DNA from: Xenophilus sp. E41
Lineage (GTDB): Bacteria > Pseudomonadota > Gammaproteobacteria > Burkholderiales > Burkholderiaceae_C
Direction: 5' to 3'
Length of the DNA stretch: 64,000 nt
Assembly (NCBI RefSeq): GCF_003671765.1
Contig: NZ_QPIB01000036.1
Span: 22,097-86,096, forward strand
Both the position numbers and the translations under genes were made by a program. Under the pieces are notes generated by a model. It did not search any database. It worked only from the letters and a program-made list of their open reading frames with translations, and had not been told where the DNA came from. This document shows, one piece after another, positions 53,837 to 62,578 of the stretch. Numbering within the stretch: the stretch's first letter is position 1; each line of letters opens with the position of its first letter.

Positions 53837-54595
53837 ATGGACTTCTACGACCAGCTCGCCCCGCTGTACCACCTGATCTACCCCGACTGGCCGGCCAGTG
53901 TGGTGCTGCAGGGCACGCAGCTCGATGCCCTGCTGCAGGACGAGTGGCCCGGTGCGGCGCGCGTGCTCGACCTGAGCTGCGGCATCGGCACCCAGGCGCT
54001 GGGCCTCGCGCAGCGCGGCTACGCCGTGCGGGCCTCGGACCTTTCGCCCGGCGCGGTGGCCCGCGCGCGCCAGGAGGCGCAGGCGCGCGGCCTGTCCATC
54101 GACGCGGTGGTGGGCGACATGCGCGACGCCCATGCGCTGCACGGCGGCGGCTTCGACCTCGTGCTGTCGGCCGACAACTCCGTGCCCCACCTGCTGAATG
54201 ATTCAGACATCCTGGCAGCGCTGCGCCAGATGTGGCTGTGCCTGCGCCCCGGCGGCGGCTGCGTGCTCAGGGTGCGCGACTATGCGCAGGAGCCGCGCGG
54301 GCGCCACCTCGTCAAGCACTACGGCGCGCGCATCGAGGGCCGACGGCGCCACGTGCTGTTCCAGGTCTGGGACTTCGACGGCCCCGACGCGACGCACTAC
54401 GACTTCAGCTTCTTCGCGGTGGAGGAGGACCTCGAGACGCAGGCGGTGAGCACGCGCGTCATGCGTTCGCGCTACTACGCGATCACGACCGATCGCCTGC
54501 TGGCGCTGATGGCCGAGGCCGGTTTCGTGCGCACGCGGCGGATCGACGGCGCGTTCTACCAGCCCGTGCTGGTCGGCACGCGAGCACCGGCCTAA
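53837..54595 (+). CDS. Class I SAM-dependent methyltransferase (252 aa)
   Basis: Motif I is VLDLSCGIGTQALGLAQRG (residues 40-58), a Rossmann glycine loop, followed by an acidic strand end ASDLSPGAVARARQEA and DLVLSADNSVPHLL. Substrate unknown. It diverges from the BON gene and converges with the DUF4142 gene. Confidence 0.87.
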   Translation: MDFYDQLAPLYHLIYPDWPASVVLQGTQLDALLQDEWPGAARVLDLSCGIGTQALGLAQRGYAVRASDLSPGAVARARQEAQARGLSIDAVVGDMRDAHALHGGGFDLVLSADNSVPHLLNDSDILAALRQMWLCLRPGGGCVLRVRDYAQEPRGRHLVKHYGARIEGRRRHVLFQVWDFDGPDATHYDFSFFAVEEDLETQAVSTRVMRSRYYAITTDRLLALMAEAGFVRTRRIDGAFYQPVLVGTRAPA

Positions 54596-54608
54596 GGCAG
54601 CCTCAGCC

Positions 54609-55220
54609 TCAGCGCGGGCTGGCGCGATTGAACTCGTCCAAGAGCGCCCGGCGTTCGCCCAGAGCCTTCGCCGTCCAGTTGCGCAAGAAGCCGTTGTCCG
54701 TCTTGTCGCCGGCGCGTTCGAGCGCCTTGACTTCCTGCGCGAGCGACTCGATCGCCATCTCGCGCGCCGCACGATCGAAGTCCGCCCCGCGGCGCGCGGC
54801 GAGCCGCTGCAGCCGGCTGTGCGACTCGTCGACCATGTCGAGCGGGATCTCGGTCTTCTCGCGCTTGGCGATGTCGCGCAGTTCGCCATACAGGCGGTTC
54901 GACTGCTCGCTCAGCTTGTTGCCGAGCCCGCGCAGCGGTGCCACCGACGCCTGCTTGCGAATCAGCGCGCCCAGCTGCCGTTCGCGGATGATCTGGCCGG
55001 CCGCCGCGCGGATGAACACGCGGTCGCTGTCGCGCACGCCACCGCGCAGCGTCTCGTTGCCTCGGCCCTTGTCGTCCGGCACCTGCGCGCGGGCCTCCCA
55101 GGCCGTGCCCAGCGCGGCCATGCCCAGCGCGAAGGCGATGGCGCCGACGCGCAGGCGCTGCGACAGTGCGGCGCCGGTATCCGGGTGCGGCGCGAAGTTC
55201 GTTCGGCGGTGTTCGTGCAT
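54609..55220 (-). CDS. DUF4142-like secreted protein (203 aa)
   Basis: The ATG at 55218-55220 follows AAGGAG six bases away, which is stronger than an upstream ATG. A membrane/signal segment (LRVGAIAFALGMAALGTAWE) precedes a long helical domain of the DUF4142 type (FIRAAAGQIIRERQLGALIR, KREKTEIPLDMVDESHSRL). Such proteins are periplasmic ferritin-like helical bundles of unknown role. It converges with the methyltransferase gene. Confidence 0.82.
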   Translation of the reverse strand: MHEHRRTNFAPHPDTGAALSQRLRVGAIAFALGMAALGTAWEARAQVPDDKGRGNETLRGGVRDSDRVFIRAAAGQIIRERQLGALIRKQASVAPLRGLGNKLSEQSNRLYGELRDIAKREKTEIPLDMVDESHSRLQRLAARRGADFDRAAREMAIESLAQEVKALERAGDKTDNGFLRNWTAKALGERRALLDEFNRASPR

Positions 55221-55298
55221 GTGCGACTCCTTGGCGGCCATGCAGACAGCATGGCGCGCCGGATGCGCACGGGCATCGGTGAAGCCGCAGCGGGGCTG

Positions 55299-56726
55299 TC
55301 AGCCTCGTGCCCGGCCGTTGTCGGTCGTAGCCAACGCGCGGGCGCGGTGTGCGTCGGCGGTGGCATGCACGCGCTGCAGCGGCGCGCGCGCAACGTCGCG
55401 CCGCGCCACCTCGGCCACCTCGCGCATCAGCGCGCGCGCGTCCCAGCCCACCGGCCAGCCCTGCCACAGGCGCAATGCGCCGTTCACGAACACGGCGCGG
55501 ATCTGGTCGCGGTTGCCGAAGCGCACCAGCTCCCAGCTCAGGTCCCAGCTGGGCAGGAGCTCGGGCACGTCCAGGTCCAGCAGCAGGAAGTCGGCCGCGA
55601 AGCCCGATTCGATGCGGCCGGTGAATGCGCCCAGGCCGGCGGCCTCGGCACCGCGGTGCGTGCCGTGGTCCACCCAGGTCCAGCCGCCGCCGCAGGACGA
55701 GTCGCCGTTCGCGAGGCCGTGCGTGAGGCGCTGCGCGGTCTCGGCCGCGTCCATCAGTCGCAGGCCGTCGGCGCGCGTGCCGTCGGTGCCCAGGCCGAAG
55801 GGCACGCCCAGCAACTGCAGCATGCCGGCGTCGAGCACCGCGTTGCCCTTCCAGGCGCTGGCGACCGGGTTGTAGGCGACGGCGGCGCCGCTGTCCCGCA
55901 GCAGGCCGAACTCGCGGTGCGTGAGCAGCGTCGCATGCGCGAGCAGGGCGCTGTCGTTGAGCGCGCCCACCGCATGCAGCAGCTCGATGGGCCGCAGGCC
56001 GCGCGCCACCAGCGACCGCTCCACGGCCGCGAGGTGCTCGTTCACATGGGTCTGGAAGCGCCGCCCGGCCTCGCGCGTGAGCGCGGCCACGTCGTGCAGC
56101 ATGCGGTCGCTGGCGGCCTCGGGGATCGAGATGGCGAGCGAGGGGTGCACCAGCGGGTCGTGCTCGTACTCGGCCAGGAAGCCGGCCGCACGGTCGAGGA
56201 TGCGGCGCGCGCCGGCCTCGCCGTCGGTGTTGCCTGCGTCGTTGCAGATCAACCCCAGCACGCAGCGGATGCCGGTGTCGCGCGCGGCCTGCGCCACGCC
56301 GGCCAGGCCTTCCTCGGAGCGCGTGCCGGCGTCGACCACCGCGGTGAAGCCGCCGCGCAGCGATTCCCAGGCCGCGAGCTTGGCCGAGAGATACGCCGCA
56401 TGGGTGTCCAGCACGCCTTCCATCGGCACCCAGATGCGCTTGAAGATCTCCGACGGCTCGCCGAAGGCCAGCGACTTGCCGAAGGCCTGCGTCAGGTGGG
56501 TGTGGGTGTCGACCAGGCCGGGCATCAGCAGGTGCTGCGGCAGTTCGACAACCGTGCGGCCCGGGTGCGAAGCCTGCACCTCGTCGCGCGGGCCGACATG
56601 CGTGAAGCGCCCGTTCTGCACGGCCGCGGCCCAACCGCGCTGCGCACCGTCGGGGCGCATGAGCCATTCGGGTGCCAGCAGCAGCGGGCCGCCGTCGGCG
56701 GGCCTCAGGTCGGACGGTGAAAGCAT
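55299..56726 (-). CDS. Amidohydrolase-superfamily deaminase/hydrolase (475 aa)
   Basis: The metal site HTH is at PGLVDTHTHLTQAFG near residue 70, another His in THVNEHLAA and in LAHATLLTHREFG, and the Asp in LGTDGTRADGL. The subgroup includes chlorohydrolases and guanine/8-oxoguanine-type deaminases. Position with a TauE-type permease, a Bug binding protein and a GntR/oxygenase arm suggests a catabolic role on a small organic compound. Start at ATG 56724-56726 is preferred to an upstream TTG that overlaps the previous stop. Confidence 0.86.
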   Translation of the reverse strand: MLSPSDLRPADGGPLLLAPEWLMRPDGAQRGWAAAVQNGRFTHVGPRDEVQASHPGRTVVELPQHLLMPGLVDTHTHLTQAFGKSLAFGEPSEIFKRIWVPMEGVLDTHAAYLSAKLAAWESLRGGFTAVVDAGTRSEEGLAGVAQAARDTGIRCVLGLICNDAGNTDGEAGARRILDRAAGFLAEYEHDPLVHPSLAISIPEAASDRMLHDVAALTREAGRRFQTHVNEHLAAVERSLVARGLRPIELLHAVGALNDSALLAHATLLTHREFGLLRDSGAAVAYNPVASAWKGNAVLDAGMLQLLGVPFGLGTDGTRADGLRLMDAAETAQRLTHGLANGDSSCGGGWTWVDHGTHRGAEAAGLGAFTGRIESGFAADFLLLDLDVPELLPSWDLSWELVRFGNRDQIRAVFVNGALRLWQGWPVGWDARALMREVAEVARRDVARAPLQRVHATADAHRARALATTDNGRARG

Positions 56727-56736
56727 GGGAGACACC

Positions 56737-57483
56737 CTAGGCAAAAAGCAGGTAGACGAACCAGGCGCCGACGAGCAGCAGCAGCCCGCTCACGAAGCGC
56801 TGCAGCCGCTGACGGTCCAGCCCGCGCGCCAGGCGCTGGCCGGCCAGCGAGCCCAGCAGCATCAGCACGCCACAGACGGCGGCCAGGCCCCAGTCGAGCC
56901 GGTGCGCGGCCGCGTGCACGGCGCTGCTGGTCAGCGCCACGGGCAGCTGCACGGCCTGCGCCGCGATCACCGCGAAGTCCACGCGCTGGCGGCACAGCAT
57001 CAGCAGCGGCAGCAGCAGCACCGGGCCGCCGGTGCCGGTGAGCGCGGAGCCGACGCCCACCAGCAGGCCCAGGCCCGCGAGCACCGGTGCCGACAGCAGT
57101 GGCGCGGCGTCGGCATGCCGGTCCTGCGCCATCAAGCCGCGCACCCCGGCGAAGAGCACCAGGGCCGTCACCCCGCCGAGCAGCACGCGCGCAGGCAGTG
57201 CCTGCACCAGCAGCGCACCGCCCGCCGCGCCGGCCAGCGCACCGGCCAGCAGCGGCACGGTGCGCCGCGCCAGCGCCGGCTCGCGCGCCAGCGGCCGCAG
57301 CGCGACCAGCGCCGGCAGCGCGAAGGCCAGCGAGGCGGCGGCGATGGCCTGCGGCGCCGGCACCTCGCCGAAGCGGGTGAGCACGGGCACCAGCAGCACG
57401 CCGCCGATGCCGGTCGCGCCGATCAGCCCACCCGCGAGCAGCACCGCGGGCAGCAGGATCCAGGCGTGGGCGAGCAGGGTCAT
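56737..57483 (-). CDS. TauE/SafE-family permease (248 aa)
   Basis: Eight membrane segments with the family repeats GGLIGATGIGGVLLVPVLTR and GVGSALTGTGGPVLLLPLLM. TauE/SafE proteins export sulfite, sulfonates or similar anions. ATG 57481-57483 (MTLLAHAW) is chosen over GTG 57489. It follows the Bug gene by 22 bases and precedes the amidohydrolase by 10 bases, so the three form an operon. Confidence 0.88.
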   Translation of the reverse strand: MTLLAHAWILLPAVLLAGGLIGATGIGGVLLVPVLTRFGEVPAPQAIAAASLAFALPALVALRPLAREPALARRTVPLLAGALAGAAGGALLVQALPARVLLGGVTALVLFAGVRGLMAQDRHADAAPLLSAPVLAGLGLLVGVGSALTGTGGPVLLLPLLMLCRQRVDFAVIAAQAVQLPVALTSSAVHAAAHRLDWGLAAVCGVLMLLGSLAGQRLARGLDRQRLQRFVSGLLLLVGAWFVYLLFA

Positions 57484-57505
57484 CGGCACGTCGGGTCAGG
57501 CGGCC

Positions 57506-58519
57506 TTACTCGGCCTTGATGTTCGCCTTGGTCACCACGTCCTGGACGGTGCGGCGTTCCTTGGCCAGGTAGTCGGCGAAGGCGGGGCCGGTCATCACCA
57601 CGGGGCGCACCGCGATCTCGCCCAGGCGGCGCACGACCTCGGGGTCCTTCATGGTCGTTTCGACGGCCTGCATGAGTTGCTGCGCGACCGGGGCGGGCAC
57701 GCCGGCGGGCGCCAGGATGCCGAGCCAGGAGTCGACCTCGAAGTCCTTGAGCGCCGCGGTCTCGGCCAGCGCCGGCACGTTGGGCGCGATGGCGGCGCGC
57801 TGCTTCGAGGTCACGCCGAAGGCCTTGACCTTGCCGTCCTTGATGAAGGGCTGGGCCAGCGACAGCGGCAGCACCGCCAGGTCGAGCTGGCCGCCGGCCA
57901 CGTCGGTCAGCACCTGCGGGCCGGACTTGTAGGGCACGTGCACGATGTCCATCGCGGCGCGCTGCTTGATGAGCTCGGCCGTGACGTGCAGCGAGGTGCC
58001 CACGCCGTCGGTGCCGAAGTTGAGCTTGCCCGGCTCCTTCTTGGCGAGCTGGATCAGCTCGGCCATGTTGGCGGCCGGCAGGCTGCTCTTGCCGATCAGC
58101 ACGAAGGGCGAGACGCCGACGGTGGCGATGGGCGCGAAGTCCTTGAAGGTGTCGTAGCGCACGGCCGCGGGCGCGACCAGCGGCGCCACGTTGAGCGGGC
58201 TGGCCACGGCGAAGAGCAGCGTGTAGCCGTCGGCCGGCGCGCGCGCCGCCTTCTGCGTGCCGATGGTGCCGGCCGCGCCCGCCACGTTGTCGATCACCAC
58301 CGACTGCTTGAGCACCTCGCCCAGCTTCGTGTTGACCAGGCGCGCAGTGGCGTCGACGCCGCCGCCGGCCGCGAACGGCACAATCAAAGTGATGGGCTTG
58401 GCCGGGTACGACTGCGCGATGGCAGCCGGCGCGGCGATACCCAGCGCGAAGCTGGCACCGAGCGCGGCGGCGAAGGCGCGGCGCGACGACGAAGGCAGAA
58501 GAAGATGGAAGCGGGGCAT
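57506..58519 (-). CDS. Bug-type TctC binding protein (337 aa)
   Basis: The signal region (RAFAAALGASFALGIAAPAA) is followed by the Bug core: YPAKPITLIVPFAAGGGVD, VVIDNVAGAAGTIGT, GKLNFGTDGVGTSLHVT and HVPYKSGPQVLTDVAGGQLD. These proteins bind carboxylates or other small ligands for tripartite tricarboxylate transport, but no TctA/TctB is nearby. It diverges from the GntR gene, and a direct-repeat operator lies between. It is the first gene of the TauE/amidohydrolase operon. Confidence 0.93.
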   Translation of the reverse strand: MPRFHLLLPSSSRRAFAAALGASFALGIAAPAAIAQSYPAKPITLIVPFAAGGGVDATARLVNTKLGEVLKQSVVIDNVAGAAGTIGTQKAARAPADGYTLLFAVASPLNVAPLVAPAAVRYDTFKDFAPIATVGVSPFVLIGKSSLPAANMAELIQLAKKEPGKLNFGTDGVGTSLHVTAELIKQRAAMDIVHVPYKSGPQVLTDVAGGQLDLAVLPLSLAQPFIKDGKVKAFGVTSKQRAAIAPNVPALAETAALKDFEVDSWLGILAPAGVPAPVAQQLMQAVETTMKDPEVVRRLGEIAVRPVVMTGPAFADYLAKERRTVQDVVTKANIKAE

Positions 58520-58589
58520 GGCAGGTTCCTCGAACGGTTGGACGGACGGACAAAGAAGGAAGCACCCGGACGGTGCGAGAATCTACTCG

Positions 58590-58609
58590 TTATGACAAGT
58601 TATAACAAG
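58590..58609. promoter_or_regulatory. Candidate GntR operator: tandem 10-bp direct repeat
   Basis: TTATGACAAG (58590-58599) is followed immediately by TTATAACAAG (58600-58609), nine of ten bases identical. It is AT-rich in a GC-rich surround and lies in the divergent gap between the Bug and GntR genes, where operator and promoters would be expected. Confidence 0.6.
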
Positions 58610-58649
58610 CTACGCAAAGGCCGTGCCAGCGTGGCCGAGGGGCCTGCGC

Positions 58650-59369
58650 ATGGCTGATCTGCCGCAATCGCTGCATGCGCGGCTGCGCGACGCATTGCGT
58701 GCCGACATCCTCGAAGGGCGCCTGCGCCCAGGGGACAAGCTGGCGTCCGAATCCGAGATGCAGGCCGAGCACGGCGTCAGCCGCATCACCGTGCGGCAGG
58801 CCTTGGCTGCGTTGCAGGCCGACGGGCTGATCGTCAAGCTGCACGGAAAAGGGGCGTTCGTGTCCCATTCCAAGGCGTCGCAGAGCCTGAACCGGCTGCA
58901 GGGCCTGCATGAGGCGCTGGGCGGCGAGGGCGGGTCGGTGAGCAACCGCCGCCTCGCCTGGCGGCAGCTCAAGGCGACTGCCGCTGTCGCCGCCCAGCTC
59001 CAGCTGCGCACCGGCGAGCCGGTCTTCCAGTTGCAGACGCTGCGCTACCTGGAGCGCGAGCCGCTCTCGGTCAACACCTCGTGGCTGCGCCCGGCCCTGG
59101 GCGAGAAGCTGGGCCGCGTGGACTTCTCGCGCCGCGACCTGATCGAGGTCTTCGAGCACGAGGGCGGCCTGGCCATCGGCCGCGCCGAACTCGAGATCGG
59201 CGCCGGCGTGGCCCGGCCCGCCGATGCGAAGCTGCTGCAGATCGAGCCCGGCGCGCCGGTGCTGGAAGTGCAGCGCATCGTCTACAGCGATTCCGGCGAG
59301 CCGGTGCATGTCGAGACGGCGGTGTACCGCGCCGACACCTTCCGCTACCGCCTGGCCCTGCAACGTTGA
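58650..59369 (+). CDS. GntR-family (HutC/FarR type) regulator (239 aa)
   Basis: N-terminal winged helix (ILEGRLRPGDKLASESEMQA, then HGVSRITVRQALAALQADGL) and a C-terminal UTRA ligand domain (RTGEPVFQLQTLRYLEREPL, ending in HVETAVYRADTFRYRLALQR). Start at ATG 58650 after GAGGGG. A GTG at 58623 is possible. It likely controls the divergent Bug/TauE/amidohydrolase operon and the oxygenase gene 19 bases downstream. Effector unknown. Confidence 0.92.
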   Translation: MADLPQSLHARLRDALRADILEGRLRPGDKLASESEMQAEHGVSRITVRQALAALQADGLIVKLHGKGAFVSHSKASQSLNRLQGLHEALGGEGGSVSNRRLAWRQLKATAAVAAQLQLRTGEPVFQLQTLRYLEREPLSVNTSWLRPALGEKLGRVDFSRRDLIEVFEHEGGLAIGRAELEIGAGVARPADAKLLQIEPGAPVLEVQRIVYSDSGEPVHVETAVYRADTFRYRLALQR

Positions 59370-59388
59370 ACCGACACGCCATCCACCC

Positions 59389-60315
59389 ATGAGCAGCACC
59401 TCCATTCCCGTCATCGACGTGTCGCCCCTCGCGGGCGACGATGCCGCCGCCCGCCGCGCCGTCGCGGCCGAGGTCGGCGCCGCCTGCCGCGGCATCGGCT
59501 TCTTCGCCATCACCGGCCATGGCGTGCCGGCCGCCGTCGTGGACGGCACCTTCGCGGCCAGCGCTGCCTTCTTCGCCCAGCCGATGGCGGCCAAGCAGGC
59601 GCTTGCGTATGCGAGCCTGAGCCACAACCGCGGCTATGTGGGCACCGGCGTCGAGGCGCTGGACGAGCACCGCGGCGCCGACCAGAAGGAGGCCTTCAAC
59701 CTCATCTGGACCGACGAGGCCACGCGCCCGCCCAATGCCTGGCCCGCGCTGCCCGGCTGGCGCGAGCAGGTGCAGGCGTATTTCGATGCCACGTTGGCGG
59801 CAGCGCGCCGGCTGCACCACGCCTTCGCGCTCGACCTCGGGCTGGCCGAGGATTTCTTCGACGACAAGATCGACCGGCCCCTGGCCACGCTGCGCCTGCT
59901 GCACTACCCGGCCAGCGCGGATGCGGCGCACGACGACGGCATCGGCGCGGGGGCCCACACCGACTACGGCAACGTCACGCTGCTGGCCACCGACGGCGTC
60001 TCGGGCCTGCAGGTGCAGGGCCGCGGGCGCGACGCGTGGATCGACGTGCCGCCGCTGCCCGGCGCCTTCGTCTGCAACATCGGCGACTGCCTCATGCGCT
60101 GGACCAACGACGTGTACCTGTCGACGCCGCACCGCGTGCTGCGGCCCGCACGCGAGCGCTATTCGATCGCGCTCTTCCTCGACCCGAACCCCGATGCGCT
60201 GGTCAGCGCGATCCCGAGCTGCGTGCCGCCCGGCGAGGCGCCGCGCCACGCGCCCATCACCACGCAGGCCTACCTGCAGTCGCGCTTCGACGCGACCTAC
60301 GGCAAGGCGGGCTGA
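59389..60315 (+). CDS. 2-oxoglutarate/Fe(II) oxygenase, isopenicillin-N-synthase-like (308 aa)
   Basis: Iron site HTD in GAGAHTDYGNVTLL, second His in STPHRVLRPARERYS with the RYS motif that binds the 2-oxoglutarate carboxylate. N-terminal DIOX_N block reads IPVIDVSPLAGD and GIGFFAITGHGVP. It is likely an oxygenase acting on the compound handled by the neighbouring amidohydrolase and binding protein. It follows the GntR gene by 19 bases. Substrate unknown. Confidence 0.92.
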   Translation: MSSTSIPVIDVSPLAGDDAAARRAVAAEVGAACRGIGFFAITGHGVPAAVVDGTFAASAAFFAQPMAAKQALAYASLSHNRGYVGTGVEALDEHRGADQKEAFNLIWTDEATRPPNAWPALPGWREQVQAYFDATLAAARRLHHAFALDLGLAEDFFDDKIDRPLATLRLLHYPASADAAHDDGIGAGAHTDYGNVTLLATDGVSGLQVQGRGRDAWIDVPPLPGAFVCNIGDCLMRWTNDVYLSTPHRVLRPARERYSIALFLDPNPDALVSAIPSCVPPGEAPRHAPITTQAYLQSRFDATYGKAG

Positions 60316-60339
60316 CGGGCGCGTCGGGCCGCGCGCTTT

Positions 60340-61074
60340 TCAGTGCGGGCTGGCCGTGGGCCGCATGATGATCTCGCTCGTGTCCACGTCCGCGGGCTGC
60401 TCGATGGCGAAGCGGATCGCGCGTGCGATGGCGTCCGCGCCGATGGCCACGGCCCGGAAGGCCTTCATCTCTTCGCGGCCCTGCGCGTCGGAAATGGTCT
60501 CCGCCAGCTCGGATTCCGTCACGCCCGGGCTGATGGTGGTGACGCGGATGTCCGAATGCTCCTGCCGCAGCCCTTCGGAAAGCGCCCAGACGGCGTACTT
60601 GGTGGCGCAGTAGACGGCCGCGGTGGGCGACACCGCATGGGCGCCGATGGACGCCACGTTCACCACCTGGCCGCCGCCCTGCGCCTGCATCGTCGGCAGC
60701 ACGGCGGCGATGCCATGCAGCACGCCGCGGATGTTCACGTCGATCATGCGGTCCCACTCGTCGACCCGCAGGGCGGCGAGGGGCGACAGCGGCATGACGC
60801 CGGCGTTGTTGACCAGCACGTCGATGCGGCCGAAGCGTGCGACGGCGTGGTCCGCGAAGGCCTGCACGTCCTCGCGGCGCGTCACGTCGAGGGCGCGCGC
60901 TTCGGCGACGCCGCCTGCCGCCACGATGTCCGCGACGATGCGCTCCAGCCGCTCGACGCGGCGCGCGCCCAGCAGCACCGTGGCGCCGCTGTGGGCGAGC
61001 AGGCGTGCCGTGGCTTCACCGATGCCGCTGCTGGCGCCGGTGACGAGGACGACTTTGGAAAGGGAGTGGGTCAT
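60340..61074 (-). CDS. Short-chain dehydrogenase (244 aa)
   Basis: Nucleotide loop TGASSGIGEATA, NNAGVMPLSPL strand, and SIGAHAVSPTAAVYCATKYAV with catalytic Ser, Tyr and Lys in place. The C-terminal part (TVISPGVTESELAETISD-like: TTISPGVTESELAETISDAQ) fits classical SDRs. Convergent with the oxygenase gene and 34 bases after the Atu4866-like gene in the same direction, so co-transcription with that gene is likely. Confidence 0.9.
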   Translation of the reverse strand: MTHSLSKVVLVTGASSGIGEATARLLAHSGATVLLGARRVERLERIVADIVAAGGVAEARALDVTRREDVQAFADHAVARFGRIDVLVNNAGVMPLSPLAALRVDEWDRMIDVNIRGVLHGIAAVLPTMQAQGGGQVVNVASIGAHAVSPTAAVYCATKYAVWALSEGLRQEHSDIRVTTISPGVTESELAETISDAQGREEMKAFRAVAIGADAIARAIRFAIEQPADVDTSEIIMRPTASPH

Positions 61075-61108
61075 GAAGGAACTCCTGGAATGGAAAGAAG
61101 GAAGGGAC

Positions 61109-61588
61109 TCAGCACGAAGCCGGCGCATTCGGACTGCGCGGCCGTGCCTGTGCGGCGGGCGGCACGCGCCGCAGCACCATGCCGCCGTGATGGAGCACGC
61201 CGTCGATGAAGTCGCCGTCGGCGGTGAAGCCCGTGTCGTCGACGTAGTCGATGTGCGTGCCGGTGACGACGTAGCGGCCGCGGTACGCGCTTTCGCGGGT
61301 GCCGCGCGCCTCGTCATAGCGGCCGCCCGGCAGCAGCTGGTGGCGCACATGGCCGTCGTCGGTCACCCACAGGCCCAGGTAGGGGTGCTCGGCGGCGGCA
61401 GAGGACGCCGGGAGCGTGCGGGGCGGCTGCGGCGCGGACGCGCACGGCTGCGCCTCGGCACTGGCGGACAGCGCCGCGCACAGCGTCACCAGCCCGGTAA
61501 CGGCCCGGCGCGCGGGCTGCGGAAGCAGTGTTTGCGAAGGGGGCGGCAGCCGCCGCGTGGCATCGGAGGAGGGGGTTCGTGAAGTCAT
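61109..61588 (-). CDS. Atu4866-like small secreted protein (159 aa)
   Basis: The conserved core YLGLWVTDDGHVRHQLLPGG, RGTRESAYRGRYVVTG and YVDDTGFTADGDFIDGVLHH matches the family named after Agrobacterium Atu4866, a small beta-barrel fold of unknown function. The N-terminal part has a signal-like segment (RRAVTGLVTLCAALSASAEA). It precedes the SDR gene. A LysR gene diverges from it. Confidence 0.85.
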   Translation of the reverse strand: MTSRTPSSDATRRLPPPSQTLLPQPARRAVTGLVTLCAALSASAEAQPCASAPQPPRTLPASSAAAEHPYLGLWVTDDGHVRHQLLPGGRYDEARGTRESAYRGRYVVTGTHIDYVDDTGFTADGDFIDGVLHHGGMVLRRVPPAAQARPRSPNAPASC

Positions 61589-61614
61589 GCCTGGACTCTA
61601 GGAAAGCGGGGCCG

Positions 61615-61634
61615 TCCAGAGAACTCCTTCTGGA
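61615..61634. promoter_or_regulatory. Candidate LysR site upstream of the SDR locus
   Basis: TCCAGA-N8-TCTGGA is a perfect 6-bp-arm inverted repeat in the 75-base divergent gap between the Atu4866-like gene and the LysR gene. It may be the LysR binding site for control of the leftward pair. Inference from position only. Confidence 0.5.
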
Positions 61635-61663
61635 GTGACTGCGTTGGTTAGCATTGCTTTCCA

Positions 61664-62554
61664 ATGGACGCCGACCTCAACCTGCTGCGCTTCTTCATCG
61701 CGGTCGCGAAGGAGCAGAACTTTCGCGCCGCCGCGGACCACCTGGGCGTGACGCGCTCGGCCGTGAGCCAGGGCATCCGGCGGCTGGAAGACGGCCTGGG
61801 GATCGCGCTGGTGCAGCGCACCACGCGCCACGTGCGGCTGACCGAAGCGGGCGAACAGCTGCACCGGCAGATCGCCGGCCCGCTTTCCACGGTCGGTGCC
61901 GCGCTGGAGGAAGCCGGTGCCGAAGGCCCCGCGCGTGGGCTGCTGCGGGTGGCCGCCACCTCGATCGCGGAACGCTTCCTGTCGGGGCCGCTGATCGCCT
62001 CCTTCGTGCAGGCCCATCCGGGCGTCACGCTGGACGTGACGGTGACGGACGACGAATCGGACATCGTGGCGCAGGGCTTCGATGCGGGCGTGCGGCTGGG
62101 CGAGGTGATCGAACAGGACATGGTCGCCATCCCGCTGACCGGGCCGCAGCGGCAGGTGGTGGTGGCCACGCCCGATTACCTGGCGCAGCACGGCACGCCG
62201 AAGCATCCGCGCGATCTGCTGTCGCACTGCTGCATCGGCTGGCGGCCCGCGCCCGAGGCTGCGCCCTATCGATGGGAATTCCGCGAGGAGGGGCGCGACT
62301 TCGACCTGACGGTGGCGCCGCGCGTCACGACCAACGACATGCTGCTGATGATCCGCACGGCGCTGGCCGGTGGCGGCATCACCATCGGCATGGAAGAGAC
62401 CTTCAGGCCGTACCTCGACCGCGGTGAGCTGGTGTCGGTGCTGGACGGCTACCTGCCGCACTTCCCCGGCTTCTTCCTGTACTTCCCGAACCGCCGCAAC
62501 CCGCCGCGCAAGCTCCGGGCGCTGGTGGCGCACGTGCGGGCCTTCGCGCCGTAG
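61664..62554 (+). CDS. LysR-family regulator (296 aa)
   Basis: HTH block LLRFFIAVAKEQNFRAAADH, then LGVTRSAVSQGIRRLEDGLG and a co-inducer domain. This is the AaeR/DmlR-like subgroup by overall look, which often regulates a divergent SDR or reductase. The likely target is the divergent Atu4866-like/SDR pair. It is convergent with the CinA-like gene. Confidence 0.9.
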   Translation: MDADLNLLRFFIAVAKEQNFRAAADHLGVTRSAVSQGIRRLEDGLGIALVQRTTRHVRLTEAGEQLHRQIAGPLSTVGAALEEAGAEGPARGLLRVAATSIAERFLSGPLIASFVQAHPGVTLDVTVTDDESDIVAQGFDAGVRLGEVIEQDMVAIPLTGPQRQVVVATPDYLAQHGTPKHPRDLLSHCCIGWRPAPEAAPYRWEFREEGRDFDLTVAPRVTTNDMLLMIRTALAGGGITIGMEETFRPYLDRGELVSVLDGYLPHFPGFFLYFPNRRNPPRKLRALVAHVRAFAP

Positions 62555-62578
62555 CGGCGCTGTGGGTCCGATGCCCTG

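Noticed and set aside
54232..55875. Plus-strand open frame across the methyltransferase end and the DUF4142 region
   Set aside because: It crosses two genes that are well supported, and its composition (Ser/Arg/Ala) lacks any domain.
60340..61588. SDR/Atu4866 pair as part of the amidohydrolase/oxygenase locus
   Set aside because: The oxygenase gene is convergent, and the pair has its own divergent LysR gene with a likely operator, so it is better seen as a separate unit.
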